From Streptomyces sp. CA-210063 (GTDB lineage Bacteria > Actinomycetota > Actinomycetes > Streptomycetales > Streptomycetaceae): a DNA stretch of 64,000 nt. Location: positions 2,914,001 through 2,978,000 of the forward strand of contig NZ_CP102512.1 in assembly GCF_024612015.1 (NCBI RefSeq). Reading direction: 5' to 3'. The notes under the pieces are model-generated. The model made no database searches. It saw nothing but the letters and a program-made list of their open reading frames with translations, and was not told the DNA's origin. Shown one piece after another: positions 26,347 through 35,374 of the stretch (position 1 is its first letter; the number at the start of each line of letters is the position of its first letter). A program made the position numbers and the translations under genes.

Positions 26347-26769
26347 TTGAGCCAGATGAGCCAGGCGGCACAGAACCTCAACTGGTTGATCACCAACTTC
26401 GTGGACAACACCCCCGGGGTGTCCCACACCGTCGTCGTCTCCGCCGACGGTCTTCTTCTGGCGATGTCGGAAGGCTTTCCGCGCGACCGTGCCGACCAGC
26501 TCGCCGCCGTCGCCTCCGGTCTCACCTCGCTCACGGCCGGGGCATCCCGGATCTTCGAGGGCGGGGACGTGGCCCAGACGGTGGTCGAGATGGAACGCGG
26601 TTTCCTCTTCCTGATGTCCGTCTCCGACGGATCGTCCCTGGCCGTCCTCGCCCACCCCGAGTGCGACATCGGCCTGGTCGGTTACGAGATGGCGCTGCTC
26701 GTCGATCGCGCGGGCGCTGTGCTCACGCCCGACCTGCGCGCCGAACTCCAAGGCAGTCTCCTCCACTGA
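26347..26769 (+). CDS. cvnB1: Roadblock/LC7-domain protein CvnB (cvn1)
   Basis: 140 residues, a single Roadblock/LC7 domain: NWLITNFVDNTPGVSHTVVVS, GLLLAMSEGFPRDRADQLAAV and GYEMALLVDRAG. Such proteins act as scaffolds or regulators of small GTPases (MglB-like). TTG at 26347, directly after the cvnA1 stop, is preferred because AGGAG ends six bases upstream; an ATG three codons on has poor spacing. Confidence 0.93.
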   Translation: MSQMSQAAQNLNWLITNFVDNTPGVSHTVVVSADGLLLAMSEGFPRDRADQLAAVASGLTSLTAGASRIFEGGDVAQTVVEMERGFLFLMSVSDGSSLAVLAHPECDIGLVGYEMALLVDRAGAVLTPDLRAELQGSLLH

Positions 26770-26880
26770 CGCCTGCGGATCCACAGAACTCACCAAATCA
26801 CCGTCCGGCCGCCACAGTCCCCCCACCGGCCCCCGTCAGACGGCACGACTGACCGACTTGCTGTCCCGCCCGGAGGATCA

Positions 26881-27279
26881 ATGACCCCGCCCACCGCTCC
26901 TCACGATCCGTACGCAGAGCCGTACGGAGACGAGGGCGACCAGCCGCTGGTTCGGCCGTACGCCATGACCGGTGGCCGGACGCGGCCGCGTTACCAGCTC
27001 GCCCTCGAGGCGCTGATCAGTACGACGGCAGACCCCGCGCACCTCATGGGGCTGCTTCCCGAGCACCAGCGGATCTGCCACCTGTGCCGCGAGGTGAAGT
27101 CGGTGGCCGAGGTGTCGGCCCTGCTGTCCATGCCGCTCGGTGTGGCACGGATCCTTGTCGCGGACCTCGCCGAGGCCGGACTCGTCGCGATCCACCAGCC
27201 CGGTGGCGACGAGAGCGCCGGTGGCGCGCCGGACGTGACTCTGCTGGAAAGGGTGCTCAGTGGACTTCGGAAGCTCTGA
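26881..27279 (+). CDS. cvnC1: DUF742 protein CvnC (cvn1)
   Basis: 132 residues, DUF742. RPYAMTGGRTRPRYQLALEALI, LLPEHQRICHLCREVKSVAEVSALL and LPLGVARILVADLAEAGLV suggest a winged-helix fold, with a CxxC-type pair (CHLC) in the middle. The C-terminus is RVLSGLRKL. Preceded by GGAGG at ideal spacing. It overlaps cvnD1 by 20 bp. In conservons CvnC is assumed to bridge sensor and GTPase. Confidence 0.92.
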   Translation: MTPPTAPHDPYAEPYGDEGDQPLVRPYAMTGGRTRPRYQLALEALISTTADPAHLMGLLPEHQRICHLCREVKSVAEVSALLSMPLGVARILVADLAEAGLVAIHQPGGDESAGGAPDVTLLERVLSGLRKL

Positions 27280-27835
27280 AGCGGGACGGGCCACCACGTC
27301 GGCGAAGATCGTGGTGGCGGGTGGCTTCGGCGTGGGCAAGACCACGTTCGTCGGAGCCGTCTCGGAGATCAACCCGCTGCGTACCGAGGCCGTGATGACG
27401 TCCGCTTCCGCGGGCATCGACGACCTCACCCACACCGGGGACAAGACGACCACCACGGTCGCCATGGACTTCGGCCGCATCACCCTCGACCAGGACCTGA
27501 TCCTGTACCTCTTCGGTACGCCCGGTCAGGACCGTTTCTGGTTCATGTGGGACGACCTGGTCCGCGGTGCCATCGGCGCGGTGGTCCTGGTGGACACCCG
27601 CCGCCTCGCCGACTGCTTCCCGGCCGTCGACTACTTCGAGAACAGCGGCCTGCCCTTCGTCATCGCCCTCAACGGCTTCGACGGGCACCAGCCCTACAGC
27701 CCCGACGAGGTGCGCGAGGCGCTCCAGATCGGGCCCGACGCCCCCATCATCACCACCGACGCCCGCCACCGCGCGGACGCCAAGAGCGCGCTGATCACCC
27801 TGGTCGAGCACGCGCTCATGGCACGGCTGCGGTAG
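27260..27835 (+). CDS. cvnD1: Conservon GTPase CvnD (cvn1)
   Basis: 191 residues, Ras-like small GTPase. The P-loop is GGFGVGKTT (residues 21-29), the switch II region is GTPGQDRFWFMWD, and the base-recognition strand is ALNGFDG in place of canonical NKxD. GTG at 27260 lies within cvnC1. Codons ~15-63 are almost identical at DNA level to cvnD2, including synonymous positions, with one mismatch in 146 nt. Confidence 0.93.
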   Translation: MDFGSSEAGRATTSAKIVVAGGFGVGKTTFVGAVSEINPLRTEAVMTSASAGIDDLTHTGDKTTTTVAMDFGRITLDQDLILYLFGTPGQDRFWFMWDDLVRGAIGAVVLVDTRRLADCFPAVDYFENSGLPFVIALNGFDGHQPYSPDEVREALQIGPDAPIITTDARHRADAKSALITLVEHALMARLR

Positions 27836-28234
27836 GGCACAGGGAACCGAAGTACCCCACCCGGACCCAAAACAGGACTCAAGTCCACAACGCCATACGG
27901 CAGTTGTCGTAGTTACACCGAAGCCGGCTGTGTCCTTTGACACGGTCGGCCTCGGCGTTCATAACGTTTCGACAGAGAAATAGGGTGGTACGACCACGCG
28001 TCGCGGTCGATCGGTACCGCTGCGCTCACAAAGGCCCCGCTTTTTGCCGTGGCTCGCTCTTTATGACCGTTTTATCTGGGACTTACATCACGCGGAATCG
28101 TTGCCTCCCAGTGTTTGGAAGTCCTCAGCGCGACGTGCTGGAATGCCTGAACTGCCCATTAGTCAAAGACGTACTAGGGCGTGGAGTCACCCGCGGCACG
28201 ACGTAGGTGCCGGCGCCGAGAGGTTGTTGGTCGA
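27836..28234. other. Intergenic region between conservons 1 and 2
   Basis: About 400 bp with lower GC than the surroundings and several AT-rich patches (AACGTTTCGACAGAGAAATA; CTTTATGACCGTTTTATC). The cvn2 promoter must be here. No hairpin terminator for cvn1 and no conserved frame are evident. Confidence 0.45.
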
Positions 28235-31200
28235 GTGAGGCGAAGCAAGAAAGGTCCCGAGCCGTCGGCGCGGGGCAACTTCACCCCGCCGCCGCGCGGA
28301 GCGGCACCCGCACAAGTGACCGGACCGGAGCCGACGGCAGCTCCCGCACCAAGCGGCAGTCGTCTCTCCCCCCGCAACTGGCGCGTACCCACTCGCCTGA
28401 ACGCGATTCTCCTCATACCCGTGCTCGTCGGCCTGGTCATGGGCGGCTTCCAGGTGAAGGGCTCGATCGACACCTGGCAAGAGGCACGGGACGCCGAGAA
28501 GGTGGCCCAGATCGTGGCCGCCGCGGCCGTGTACGCCGAGGCACTGCTCAACGAGCGTGACCTCTCGGCCCAGCCCCTGCTGGACGGCGAGCGGAACAGC
28601 GACGTCGTCAAGGACGCCCGCGCCTTCACCGACGAGAAGGCCGACATCTTCCACTCGGAGGTCGTCGGGATGCCTTCCGGGCAGGGCCTGGAGCGCCGAC
28701 TGCGTCTGGTCGAGGAGGCCGAGCCCAAGCTGGAGGACCTCCGGCAGGCCGCCTTCACCCGGGCCGCCGACCCGGTGCAGACCGAAGAGGGCTACGTCGC
28801 CGTCGAGCACCTCCTGATGGAGTTCTCCAACGAGCTCGGCCTCGGTACCGGCAACGTCACCGCGTACGGCCGTACGGTCTACGCCGTCGCCCTCGCCAAG
28901 GGCGCCGCCTCACTGCAGCGCGCGATCGGCACCCACCTGCTGGTCCGACCCAGCGAGGACGAGACCGTCTTCCGCCAGCAGCTCACCGCGTTCACCTCGT
29001 ACGCCTACCTGGAGAACGTCGCCGTACAGGAGTTCGTCTCCGGTGGCACCGAGGCCGACGCCTCGCGCCTGGAGTCGGTCATGGCGCAGAAGACCGAAGA
29101 GGGCAAGAAGCTCGCCGCCGAGAACAAGGCCAAGAGCGACAAGTACGTCGCCCCGCCGGAATCCATGACGGACATGATCCGGCTGATCGGCAGCGGCGCC
29201 TCCCGCGACGACCTCGCCAAGCAGGGCGTCACCTACGAGAACTGGATGGCCGCCTCCACCCTGAAGTTCCAGGGCTACAGCGAGGTCGAGACCGAGCTGA
29301 TCAACCGCGCGGTGGACGAGGCCGGCCAGATCGCCTCCGACGCCCAGCGCGACGCCTACATCAACGGCGCCATCGTCATCCTCGCCCTGCTCGCCGCGTT
29401 CATCATCGCGTCCCTCATGGCCCGCCAGATGAGCCGCGCGATGCGCCAGCTGCGCAACGCCGCCTTCGGCGTCGCCGAGCAGCGCCTGCCGATGCTGGTC
29501 GACCAGCTCTCGCGCACCGACCCCGGTCGCGTCGACACCCGCGTCGCGCCCATCCCGATCAACACCACGGACGAGATCGGCGAGGTCGCCCGCGCCTTCG
29601 ACCAGGTGCACCGCGAGGCCGTGCGGCTCGCCGCCGAGCAGGCCCTGCTGCGGGGCAACATCAACGCGATCTTCACCAACCTCTCGCGCCGCAACCAGTC
29701 GCTGATCGAGGGCCAGCTGACCCTGATCACCGACCTGGAGAACAACGAGGCCGACCCGGACCAGCTGGAGAACCTCTTCAAGCTGGACCATCTGGCGACC
29801 CGTATGCGCCGCAACGGCGAGAACCTCCTCGTCCTCGCCGGCGAGGAGCCCGGCCGCCGCTGGGACCAGCCGGTCCCGCTGGTCGACGTGCTGCGCGCCG
29901 CCTCCTCCGAGGTGGAGCAGTACGAGCGCATCGAGCTCTCCGGTGTCCCGGAGGCCGAGATCCACGGCCGCGCCGTGACCGACCTCGTGCACCTGCTCGC
30001 CGAGCTCCTGGAGAACGCCACCACGTTCTCCTCCCCGCAGACCAAGGTCCGTGTCACCGCGACCCGTCTCCCCGACGGCCGCGTGATGATCGAGATCCAC
30101 GACAAGGGCATCGGCCTCACCGCCGAGGACTTCGCGGACATCAACCACAAGCTGGCCAACCCGCCGACCGTGGACGCCGCGATCTCGCAGCGCATGGGCC
30201 TCTTCGTGGTCGGCCGGCTGTCCGACCGGCACGGCATCCGCGTCCAGCTGCGCCCCTCGGGCGAGCAGGCCGGTACGACCTCGCTGGTCATGCTCCCGGA
30301 CGTCATCACCCACGGTGGCGGTGGCGAGCAGCAGCCGGCGGCCGACCAGTTCACGGTCTCGCAGATCATCCCGGAGCAGCACTCGTTCCAGCAGCAGGCC
30401 GCCGTGCCTCCGATGCGGACCGCCGCCGAGCTCGGCTTCGACGACAGCCGCTACGAGGTCCCGGACGACATCCGCGAGCTGGACCCCGTGGGCCGCTCCC
30501 TGATGCGCGAGGAGCGTCGCGCGGCCCTGGAGGCCCAGGCGCACCCGGACCCCCAGCTGCCCCCGGGCCAGACGCCGCGCTACGGCGACGACTTCCAGTC
30601 GCCCGAACCGTCCTACGACAACGGCGCGACGGCCTATGTGGACCCGCAGCGGTCGTTCGACCAGCAGACGGCGTACGAGGAGCCGCGGCAGCCGTCGTAC
30701 GACGAGGCGTACTTCGGGCAGGGCGGCACCACGCAGCCCGGCAACGGACAGCTGCCGGGCGGGAACGACCCGTTCACCGCTACCGGCGGTTACCCCGAGC
30801 CCTCCTATCCGGAGTCCCTCCAGGAGGACCACACGGCGTCCGCCGCGACGGCCCCGGAGACGTACTCGGGCTTCGAAGAGCAGTCCTATCAGGACGACTG
30901 GCCGCAGCAGCAGGACTACCAGAGCTCCTACCGCTCCGAGTACGCTCCGGAACCGGAATCTGCGCAGGCCGCTGACGTGAAGGAGCCGGACCGCGTAGGC
31001 TTCGACCGTCCGGGACCCACCCCTTCCGCCGGCCACGCGCTGACCGACGCCGGCCTGCCCCGCCGCGGCTCCACCGCGAGCGCGGGCGGCACGAGCGCGG
31101 GCGCCGTGAACGGACAACAGGGTGCGGCCCAGGACCAGCCGACGACGGCCGGGGGACCGAACGGCGACTGGCGCTCGGCCAACGACGAGCGCTGGCAGCA

Positions 31201-31471
31201 GGCCTCCCAGCTGAAGAAGCCCAAGGCAGGCGGGGTCACCTCCTCCGGTCTGCCGCGGCGGGTGCCCAAGGCCAACCTGGTCGAGGGTGCCGCGACGACG
31301 ACCCCGCAGGGAGGTCCACAGATCTCCCGCGCTCCCGAGGACGTCAGGGGCAGGCTGAGCAACCTGCGCCGGGGTGTCCAGCGTGGGCGCAACGCAAGCA
31401 GTGAAACGAACGGCCAGGCCACTAGAAATCAGCACAGTGGTCCTGACAGCACCTACAACCAGGAGCGTTAG
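28235..31471 (+). CDS. cvnA2: Conservon sensor histidine-kinase-like protein CvnA (cvn2)
   Basis: 1,078 residues with the same architecture as its neighbour. A short basic N-terminus precedes TM1 (~55-75, LIPVLVGLVMGGF), then an extracellular helical sensor and TM2 (~376-397, VILALLAAFIIASLM). A HAMP-like segment and the HATPase (ELLENATTFSSP ~590; DKGIGLTAEDF) follow, with a ~380-residue disordered Pro/Gln/Tyr tail. The core from HAMP to HATPase is highly similar to CvnA1, whereas the sensor domains differ, so the two should read different inputs. GTG 28235 has GAGAGG upstream. Confidence 0.92.
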   Translation: MRRSKKGPEPSARGNFTPPPRGAAPAQVTGPEPTAAPAPSGSRLSPRNWRVPTRLNAILLIPVLVGLVMGGFQVKGSIDTWQEARDAEKVAQIVAAAAVYAEALLNERDLSAQPLLDGERNSDVVKDARAFTDEKADIFHSEVVGMPSGQGLERRLRLVEEAEPKLEDLRQAAFTRAADPVQTEEGYVAVEHLLMEFSNELGLGTGNVTAYGRTVYAVALAKGAASLQRAIGTHLLVRPSEDETVFRQQLTAFTSYAYLENVAVQEFVSGGTEADASRLESVMAQKTEEGKKLAAENKAKSDKYVAPPESMTDMIRLIGSGASRDDLAKQGVTYENWMAASTLKFQGYSEVETELINRAVDEAGQIASDAQRDAYINGAIVILALLAAFIIASLMARQMSRAMRQLRNAAFGVAEQRLPMLVDQLSRTDPGRVDTRVAPIPINTTDEIGEVARAFDQVHREAVRLAAEQALLRGNINAIFTNLSRRNQSLIEGQLTLITDLENNEADPDQLENLFKLDHLATRMRRNGENLLVLAGEEPGRRWDQPVPLVDVLRAASSEVEQYERIELSGVPEAEIHGRAVTDLVHLLAELLENATTFSSPQTKVRVTATRLPDGRVMIEIHDKGIGLTAEDFADINHKLANPPTVDAAISQRMGLFVVGRLSDRHGIRVQLRPSGEQAGTTSLVMLPDVITHGGGGEQQPAADQFTVSQIIPEQHSFQQQAAVPPMRTAAELGFDDSRYEVPDDIRELDPVGRSLMREERRAALEAQAHPDPQLPPGQTPRYGDDFQSPEPSYDNGATAYVDPQRSFDQQTAYEEPRQPSYDEAYFGQGGTTQPGNGQLPGGNDPFTATGGYPEPSYPESLQEDHTASAATAPETYSGFEEQSYQDDWPQQQDYQSSYRSEYAPEPESAQAADVKEPDRVGFDRPGPTPSAGHALTDAGLPRRGSTASAGGTSAGAVNGQQGAAQDQPTTAGGPNGDWRSANDERWQQASQLKKPKAGGVTSSGLPRRVPKANLVEGAATTTPQGGPQISRAPEDVRGRLSNLRRGVQRGRNASSETNGQATRNQHSGPDSTYNQER

Positions 31472-31472
31472 T

Positions 31473-31895
31473 GTGAGCCCGATGAGCCAGGCGGCGCAGA
31501 ACCTGAACTGGTTGATCACCAACTTCGTGGACAACACCCCCGGGGTGTCTCACACGGTGGTGGTCTCCGCCGACGGACTCCTTCTGGCGATGTCCGAAGG
31601 GTTTCCCCGTGACCGAGCCGACCAGCTGGCGGCCGTCGCGTCGGGTCTGACCTCTCTGACCGCGGGTGCCTCCCGCATTTTCGAAGGTGGCAGCGTCAAT
31701 CAGACGGTTGTGGAGATGGAGCGGGGATTCCTCTTCATCATGTCCGTATCCGACGGTTCCTCGCTCGCCGTTCTCGCACATCCGGAGGCCGATATCGGTC
31801 TCATCGGGTACGAGATGGCACTTCTGGTGGACCGTGCCGGTACGGTCCTGACGCCCGATCTTCGTGCGGAGCTCCAGGGCAGCCTGCTCAACTAA
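31473..31895 (+). CDS. cvnB2: Roadblock/LC7-domain protein CvnB (cvn2)
   Basis: 140 residues, nearly identical to CvnB1 (differences include GSVNQT for GDVAQT and EADIGLI for ECDIGLV). GTG at 31473 is 1 bp after the cvnA2 stop and seven bases after AGGAG. High similarity to CvnB1 means cross-talk between conservons is possible. Confidence 0.93.
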   Translation: MSPMSQAAQNLNWLITNFVDNTPGVSHTVVVSADGLLLAMSEGFPRDRADQLAAVASGLTSLTAGASRIFEGGSVNQTVVEMERGFLFIMSVSDGSSLAVLAHPEADIGLIGYEMALLVDRAGTVLTPDLRAELQGSLLN

Positions 31896-31994
31896 CAGTC
31901 AGACGGTGCGTTTTGGCGTCCCGGGGCCGTAAGGTTTCGGGACGCGGCTTCCAAATGAGCCATGGATGCCAGCACAGTCGGAGGAGGAGAGAAC

Positions 31995-32564
31995 GTGGCA
32001 ACACCCCCAGGCGGTTCATCGTCGGGCAACTGGTCCTACCCTGGCCAGGGGCCGGGCCAGGGTGACCAGAACCGGTACAACTTCCCCTCCGCACCGAGCC
32101 GCCAGCAGCCGTACACACCGCAGGGCCCTGGCCCTTCGCCGTACGACCAGCCGCCGGCGCCGCGCATCCAGCCCGTGCAGCCGCAACGCCGCACCCCTGA
32201 GCCGTCGCCCGCCGGGGCGGCACACAACCCCCTGGTGCGCCCGTACGCCATGACAGGCGGCCGCACCAGGCCGCGCTACCAGCTCGCCATCGAGGCGCTG
32301 GTGCATACCACCGCGCAGCCGCATCAGATGCAGGGCCAGTTGCCCGAGCATCAGCGGATCTGCAACCTCTGCCGGGAAATCAAGTCGGTGGCCGAGATCT
32401 CGGCCCTCCTGACGATCCCTCTCGGCGTGGCCAGGATCCTCGTCGCCGACTTGGCGGAGGCGGGCCTGGTCGCCATCCATCAGCCCGGCGGCGACGAGAA
32501 CGCCGGTGGCCAGCCAGACGTGACACTGCTCGAAAGGGTGCTCAGTGGACTTCGCAAGCTCTAG
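31995..32564 (+). CDS. cvnC2: DUF742 protein CvnC with extended N-terminus (cvn2)
   Basis: 189 residues. Residues 1-80 are a Pro/Gln/Tyr-rich disordered extension (NWSYPGQGPGQGDQNRYN, PQGPGPSPYDQPPAPR) absent from CvnC1. The DUF742 domain follows: RPYAMTGGRTRPRYQLAIEAL, RICNLCREIKSVAEISALL. GTG at 31995 is chosen because GGAGGAG lies at correct spacing; ATG 31962 upstream would have the ribosome site inside the coding region. Overlaps cvnD2 by 20 bp. Confidence 0.9.
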   Translation: MATPPGGSSSGNWSYPGQGPGQGDQNRYNFPSAPSRQQPYTPQGPGPSPYDQPPAPRIQPVQPQRRTPEPSPAGAAHNPLVRPYAMTGGRTRPRYQLAIEALVHTTAQPHQMQGQLPEHQRICNLCREIKSVAEISALLTIPLGVARILVADLAEAGLVAIHQPGGDENAGGQPDVTLLERVLSGLRKL

Positions 32565-33126
32565 CGGCGGTCCTTCCCGCTCCACCACCTCAGCGAAGAT
32601 CGTGGTGGCGGGTGGCTTCGGCGTGGGCAAGACCACGTTCGTCGGGGCCGTCTCGGAGATCAACCCGCTGCGTACCGAGGCCGTGATGACGTCCGCTTCC
32701 GCGGGCATCGACGACCTCACCCACACCGGGGACAAGACCACCACGACGGTGGCCATGGACTTCGGTCGTATCACCCTGGACCAGGACCTCATCCTGTACC
32801 TGTTCGGCACCCCCGGTCAGGACCGTTTCTGGTTCATGTGGGACGACCTCGTGCGCGGTGCCATCGGCGCGATCGTCCTCGTCGACACGCGTCGTCTGGC
32901 CGACTGCTTCCCGGCGGTCGACTACTTCGAGAACAGCGGCCTGCCGTTCGTGATCGCGTTGAACGGCTTCGACGGCCAGCAGCCGTACAACCCTGACGAG
33001 GTCCGGGAAGCCCTTCAGATCGGCCCCGACACGCCGATCATCACGACGGACGCGCGGCATCGGGCGGACGCGAAGTCGGCGCTCATCACCCTGGTCGAGC
33101 ACGCGCTGATGGCGCGCCTGCGGTAG
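32545..33126 (+). CDS. cvnD2: Conservon GTPase CvnD (cvn2)
   Basis: 193 residues. P-loop GGFGVGKTT at residues 23-31, GTPGQDRFWFMWD, and ALNGFDG. Almost the same protein as CvnD1 apart from the first ~15 residues and scattered changes (for example QQPYNPDE for HQPYSPDE). Last gene of conservon 2, followed by a strong terminator. Confidence 0.93.
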   Translation: MDFASSSGGPSRSTTSAKIVVAGGFGVGKTTFVGAVSEINPLRTEAVMTSASAGIDDLTHTGDKTTTTVAMDFGRITLDQDLILYLFGTPGQDRFWFMWDDLVRGAIGAIVLVDTRRLADCFPAVDYFENSGLPFVIALNGFDGQQPYNPDEVREALQIGPDTPIITTDARHRADAKSALITLVEHALMARLR

Positions 33127-33148
33127 GCCTGCGGCGCTCAGCCGTACG

Positions 33149-33179
33149 AAGGGGCCCCTCTTTGGCAGAGGGGCCCCTT
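33149..33179 (+). terminator. Terminator of conservon 2
   Basis: AAGGGGCCCCTCT (33149-33161), loop TTGGC, AGAGGGGCCCCTT (33167-33179): a perfect 13-bp stem 22 bp after cvnD2. Confidence 0.85.
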
Positions 33180-33221
33180 CGTCGTCCTCGGCTCCGTTCA
33201 GCGCCGTTGAGCTGGGGGTTG

Positions 33222-33337
33222 GCGTTCGGCCGCGGGTCGTGTGTGGTTGCTCGCGCAGTTCCCCGCGCCCCTTAAAAGCAGCCTTTAAGGGGCGCGGGGA
33301 ACTGTGCGACCAGCCCCCACCAAGCCGCAGCCGACGC
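33222..33337. repeat. Two dispersed repeats head to head (copies 4 and 5)
   Basis: A minus-strand copy (33222-33279) and a plus-strand copy (33286-33337) meet through TTTAA ends, forming an inverted repeat with 24-bp arms (CAGTTCCCCGCGCCCCTTAAA and complement) around a 7-base loop. It lies between the cvn2 terminator and accE and could form a long hairpin. Confidence 0.8.
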
Positions 33338-33388
33338 ACATACGAAAGGGCCCCGTCCATTCGGATGGGGCCCTGTCAGAGGTGAGGC

Positions 33389-33580
33389 TCAGCGCCAGCT
33401 GTGCGGTGCACGGAAACCCGGCTCGCGCTCCAGGCGGCGCCAGCCCGCGCGGGGGCGGCCCCGGTGGGCCGGAGCCTCGGCGGGTCGCGCGGCGGCGCGG
33501 GCCAGGAGCAGCGCGGTGATCGCGGCCACTTCTTCCGGCTCGGCGTGGCCCTTCTCGACGCGAATATCAGGCAGCTTCAT
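33389..33580 (-). CDS. accE: Acyl-CoA carboxylase epsilon subunit
   Basis: 63-residue protein typical of the small actinobacterial epsilon subunit that stimulates the beta-alpha carboxylase complex: MKLPDIRVEKGHAEPEEVAAITALLLARA, then a basic linker and a Trp-containing end (GWRRLEREPGFRAPHSWR). It lies 57 bp downstream of accB in the same direction. Its small size and position beside the beta subunit are diagnostic. Confidence 0.88.
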   Translation of the reverse strand: MKLPDIRVEKGHAEPEEVAAITALLLARAAARPAEAPAHRGRPRAGWRRLEREPGFRAPHSWR

Positions 33581-33637
33581 GGATGTCAGTCTCCGTGAGA
33601 GAGGTTTCCGCAGGGGTACCGCGAAGGAACCGGCGGG

Positions 33638-35221
33638 TTACTGCGGCGGGTTGCCGTGCTTGCGGGACGGCAGGTCCGCGTGCTTGGTGTGGAGCATCGC
33701 GAGGGAGCGGATGAGGACCGCGCGGGTGTCCGCGGGGTCGATGACGTCGTCCACGAGGCCGCGCTCGGCCGCGTAGTACGGGTGCATCAGCTCGGCCTTG
33801 TACTCCTTGACCATCCGGACCCGCATCGCCTCGGGGTCCTCGGCCTCGGCGATCTGCCGCCGGAAGATGACGTTGGCGGCACCTTCGGCGCCCATGACGG
33901 CGATCTCGTTGGTCGGCCACGCGTACGTGAGGTCCGCGCCGATGGACTGGCTGTCCATGACGATGTAGGCACCTCCGTACGCCTTCCGAAGGATCAGCGA
34001 GATCCGGGGGACGGTCGCGTTGCAGTAGGCGTAGAGCAGCTTCGCGCCGTGGCGGATGATTCCGCCGTGCTCCTGGTCGACGCCCGGCAGGAAGCCGGGG
34101 ACATCCAGCAGCGTAATGATCGGGATATTAAAAGCATCACACATCTGGACAAAGCGCGCAGCTTTTTCCGAGGCCTCGATGTCCAGCACACCCGCGAGGG
34201 TCTGCGGCTGGTTGGCGACGATGCCGACGACCTGGCCGTCGAGACGGCCGAGGGCGCAGATGATGTTGCGGGCCCAGCGCTCGTGGACCTCCAGGTAGTC
34301 GCCGTCGTCGACGAGTTCCTCGATGACCTTGGCCATGTCGTAGGGCCGGTTGCCGTCGGCCGGGACCAGGTCGAGGAGGACGTCACTTCGGCGGTCCGCC
34401 GCGTCGGAGGCCTCCACGCGCGGCGGGTTCTCGCGGTTGTTCTGCGGGAGCATCGACAGGAGGTAGCGCACCTCGGCGATGCACGTCTCCTCGTCGTCGT
34501 ACGCGAAGTGGGCCACGCCGCTCGTCTCGGCGTGCACGTCCGCGCCGCCGAGGCCGTTCTGGGTGATCTCCTCGCCGGTGACCGCCTTGACGACGTCCGG
34601 GCCCGTGATGAACATCTGCGACGTCTCGCGGACCATGAAGACGAAGTCCGTGAGGGCGGGGCTGTAGGCCGCGCCGCCCGCGCACGGGCCGAGCATCACG
34701 CTGATCTGCGGGATGACACCGGAGGCCCTGGTGTTGCGCTGGAAGATGCCGCCGTACCCGGCGAGCGCGGAGACACCCTCCTGGATACGGGCGCCGGCGC
34801 CGTCGTTCAGCGACACCAGCGGGGCCCCGGCCGCGATGGCCATGTCCATGATCTTGTGGATCTTCGTGGCGTGGGCCTCACCGAGGGCGCCGCCGAAGAT
34901 GCGGAAGTCATGGGCGTAGACGAAGACCGTGCGGCCCTCCACCGTGCCCCAGCCCGTGATCACACCGTCGGTGTACGGCTTCTTGGCCTCCAGACCGAAT
35001 CCGGTGGCCCGGTGCCGGCGCAACTGCTCGACCTCGCTGAAGGAACCCGGGTCCAGCAGCAGTTCGATGCGCTCCCGGGAGGTCAGCTTGCCCTTGGCAT
35101 GCTGCGCCTCGGTCGCCTTCTCGCTGGGGCCGGCCAACGCCTGGGCACGAATCTCGTGCAGCTCGGCCACTCGCCCTCGCGCGTCCGTCGGCTCACCCGG
35201 TGCCTCATCCAAAACGGTCAT
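33638..35221 (-). CDS. accB: Acyl-CoA (propionyl/acetyl-CoA) carboxylase beta subunit
   Basis: 527-residue carboxyltransferase. The N-terminal acyl-CoA domain has GRTVFVYAHDFRIFGGALGE and LNDGAGARIQEGVSAL; the C-terminal domain has GFLPGVDQEHGGIIRHGAKLLYAY and RKAYGGAYIVMDSQ. It transfers CO2 from biotin to acetyl- or propionyl-CoA, giving malonyl- or methylmalonyl-CoA for fatty acids and polyketides. The position-specific residue for substrate preference was not resolved. ATG 35221 gives MTVLDEAPGEP; further upstream codons are not family-like. Confidence 0.93.
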   Translation of the reverse strand: MTVLDEAPGEPTDARGRVAELHEIRAQALAGPSEKATEAQHAKGKLTSRERIELLLDPGSFSEVEQLRRHRATGFGLEAKKPYTDGVITGWGTVEGRTVFVYAHDFRIFGGALGEAHATKIHKIMDMAIAAGAPLVSLNDGAGARIQEGVSALAGYGGIFQRNTRASGVIPQISVMLGPCAGGAAYSPALTDFVFMVRETSQMFITGPDVVKAVTGEEITQNGLGGADVHAETSGVAHFAYDDEETCIAEVRYLLSMLPQNNRENPPRVEASDAADRRSDVLLDLVPADGNRPYDMAKVIEELVDDGDYLEVHERWARNIICALGRLDGQVVGIVANQPQTLAGVLDIEASEKAARFVQMCDAFNIPIITLLDVPGFLPGVDQEHGGIIRHGAKLLYAYCNATVPRISLILRKAYGGAYIVMDSQSIGADLTYAWPTNEIAVMGAEGAANVIFRRQIAEAEDPEAMRVRMVKEYKAELMHPYYAAERGLVDDVIDPADTRAVLIRSLAMLHTKHADLPSRKHGNPPQ

Positions 35222-35374
35222 GTAGCGACCATACGAAGCCGAGCGCGCAAAGCGGCCCGTCGACTCCGTACAGTCTCCGGCGTGTTTTCCTGGTACCCCT
35301 GAACAGAACCATGCCGGTGTGCAGCCGAACCGACTGCTCAGGGGGTGTCGGGCTTGTAGAAGTCGCACAAACGG

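Noticed and set aside
33222..33337. Inverted repeat read as IS ends
   Set aside because: Only 7 bp lie between the arms and each arm is a copy of the dispersed repeat, so it is a repeat pair rather than a transposon.
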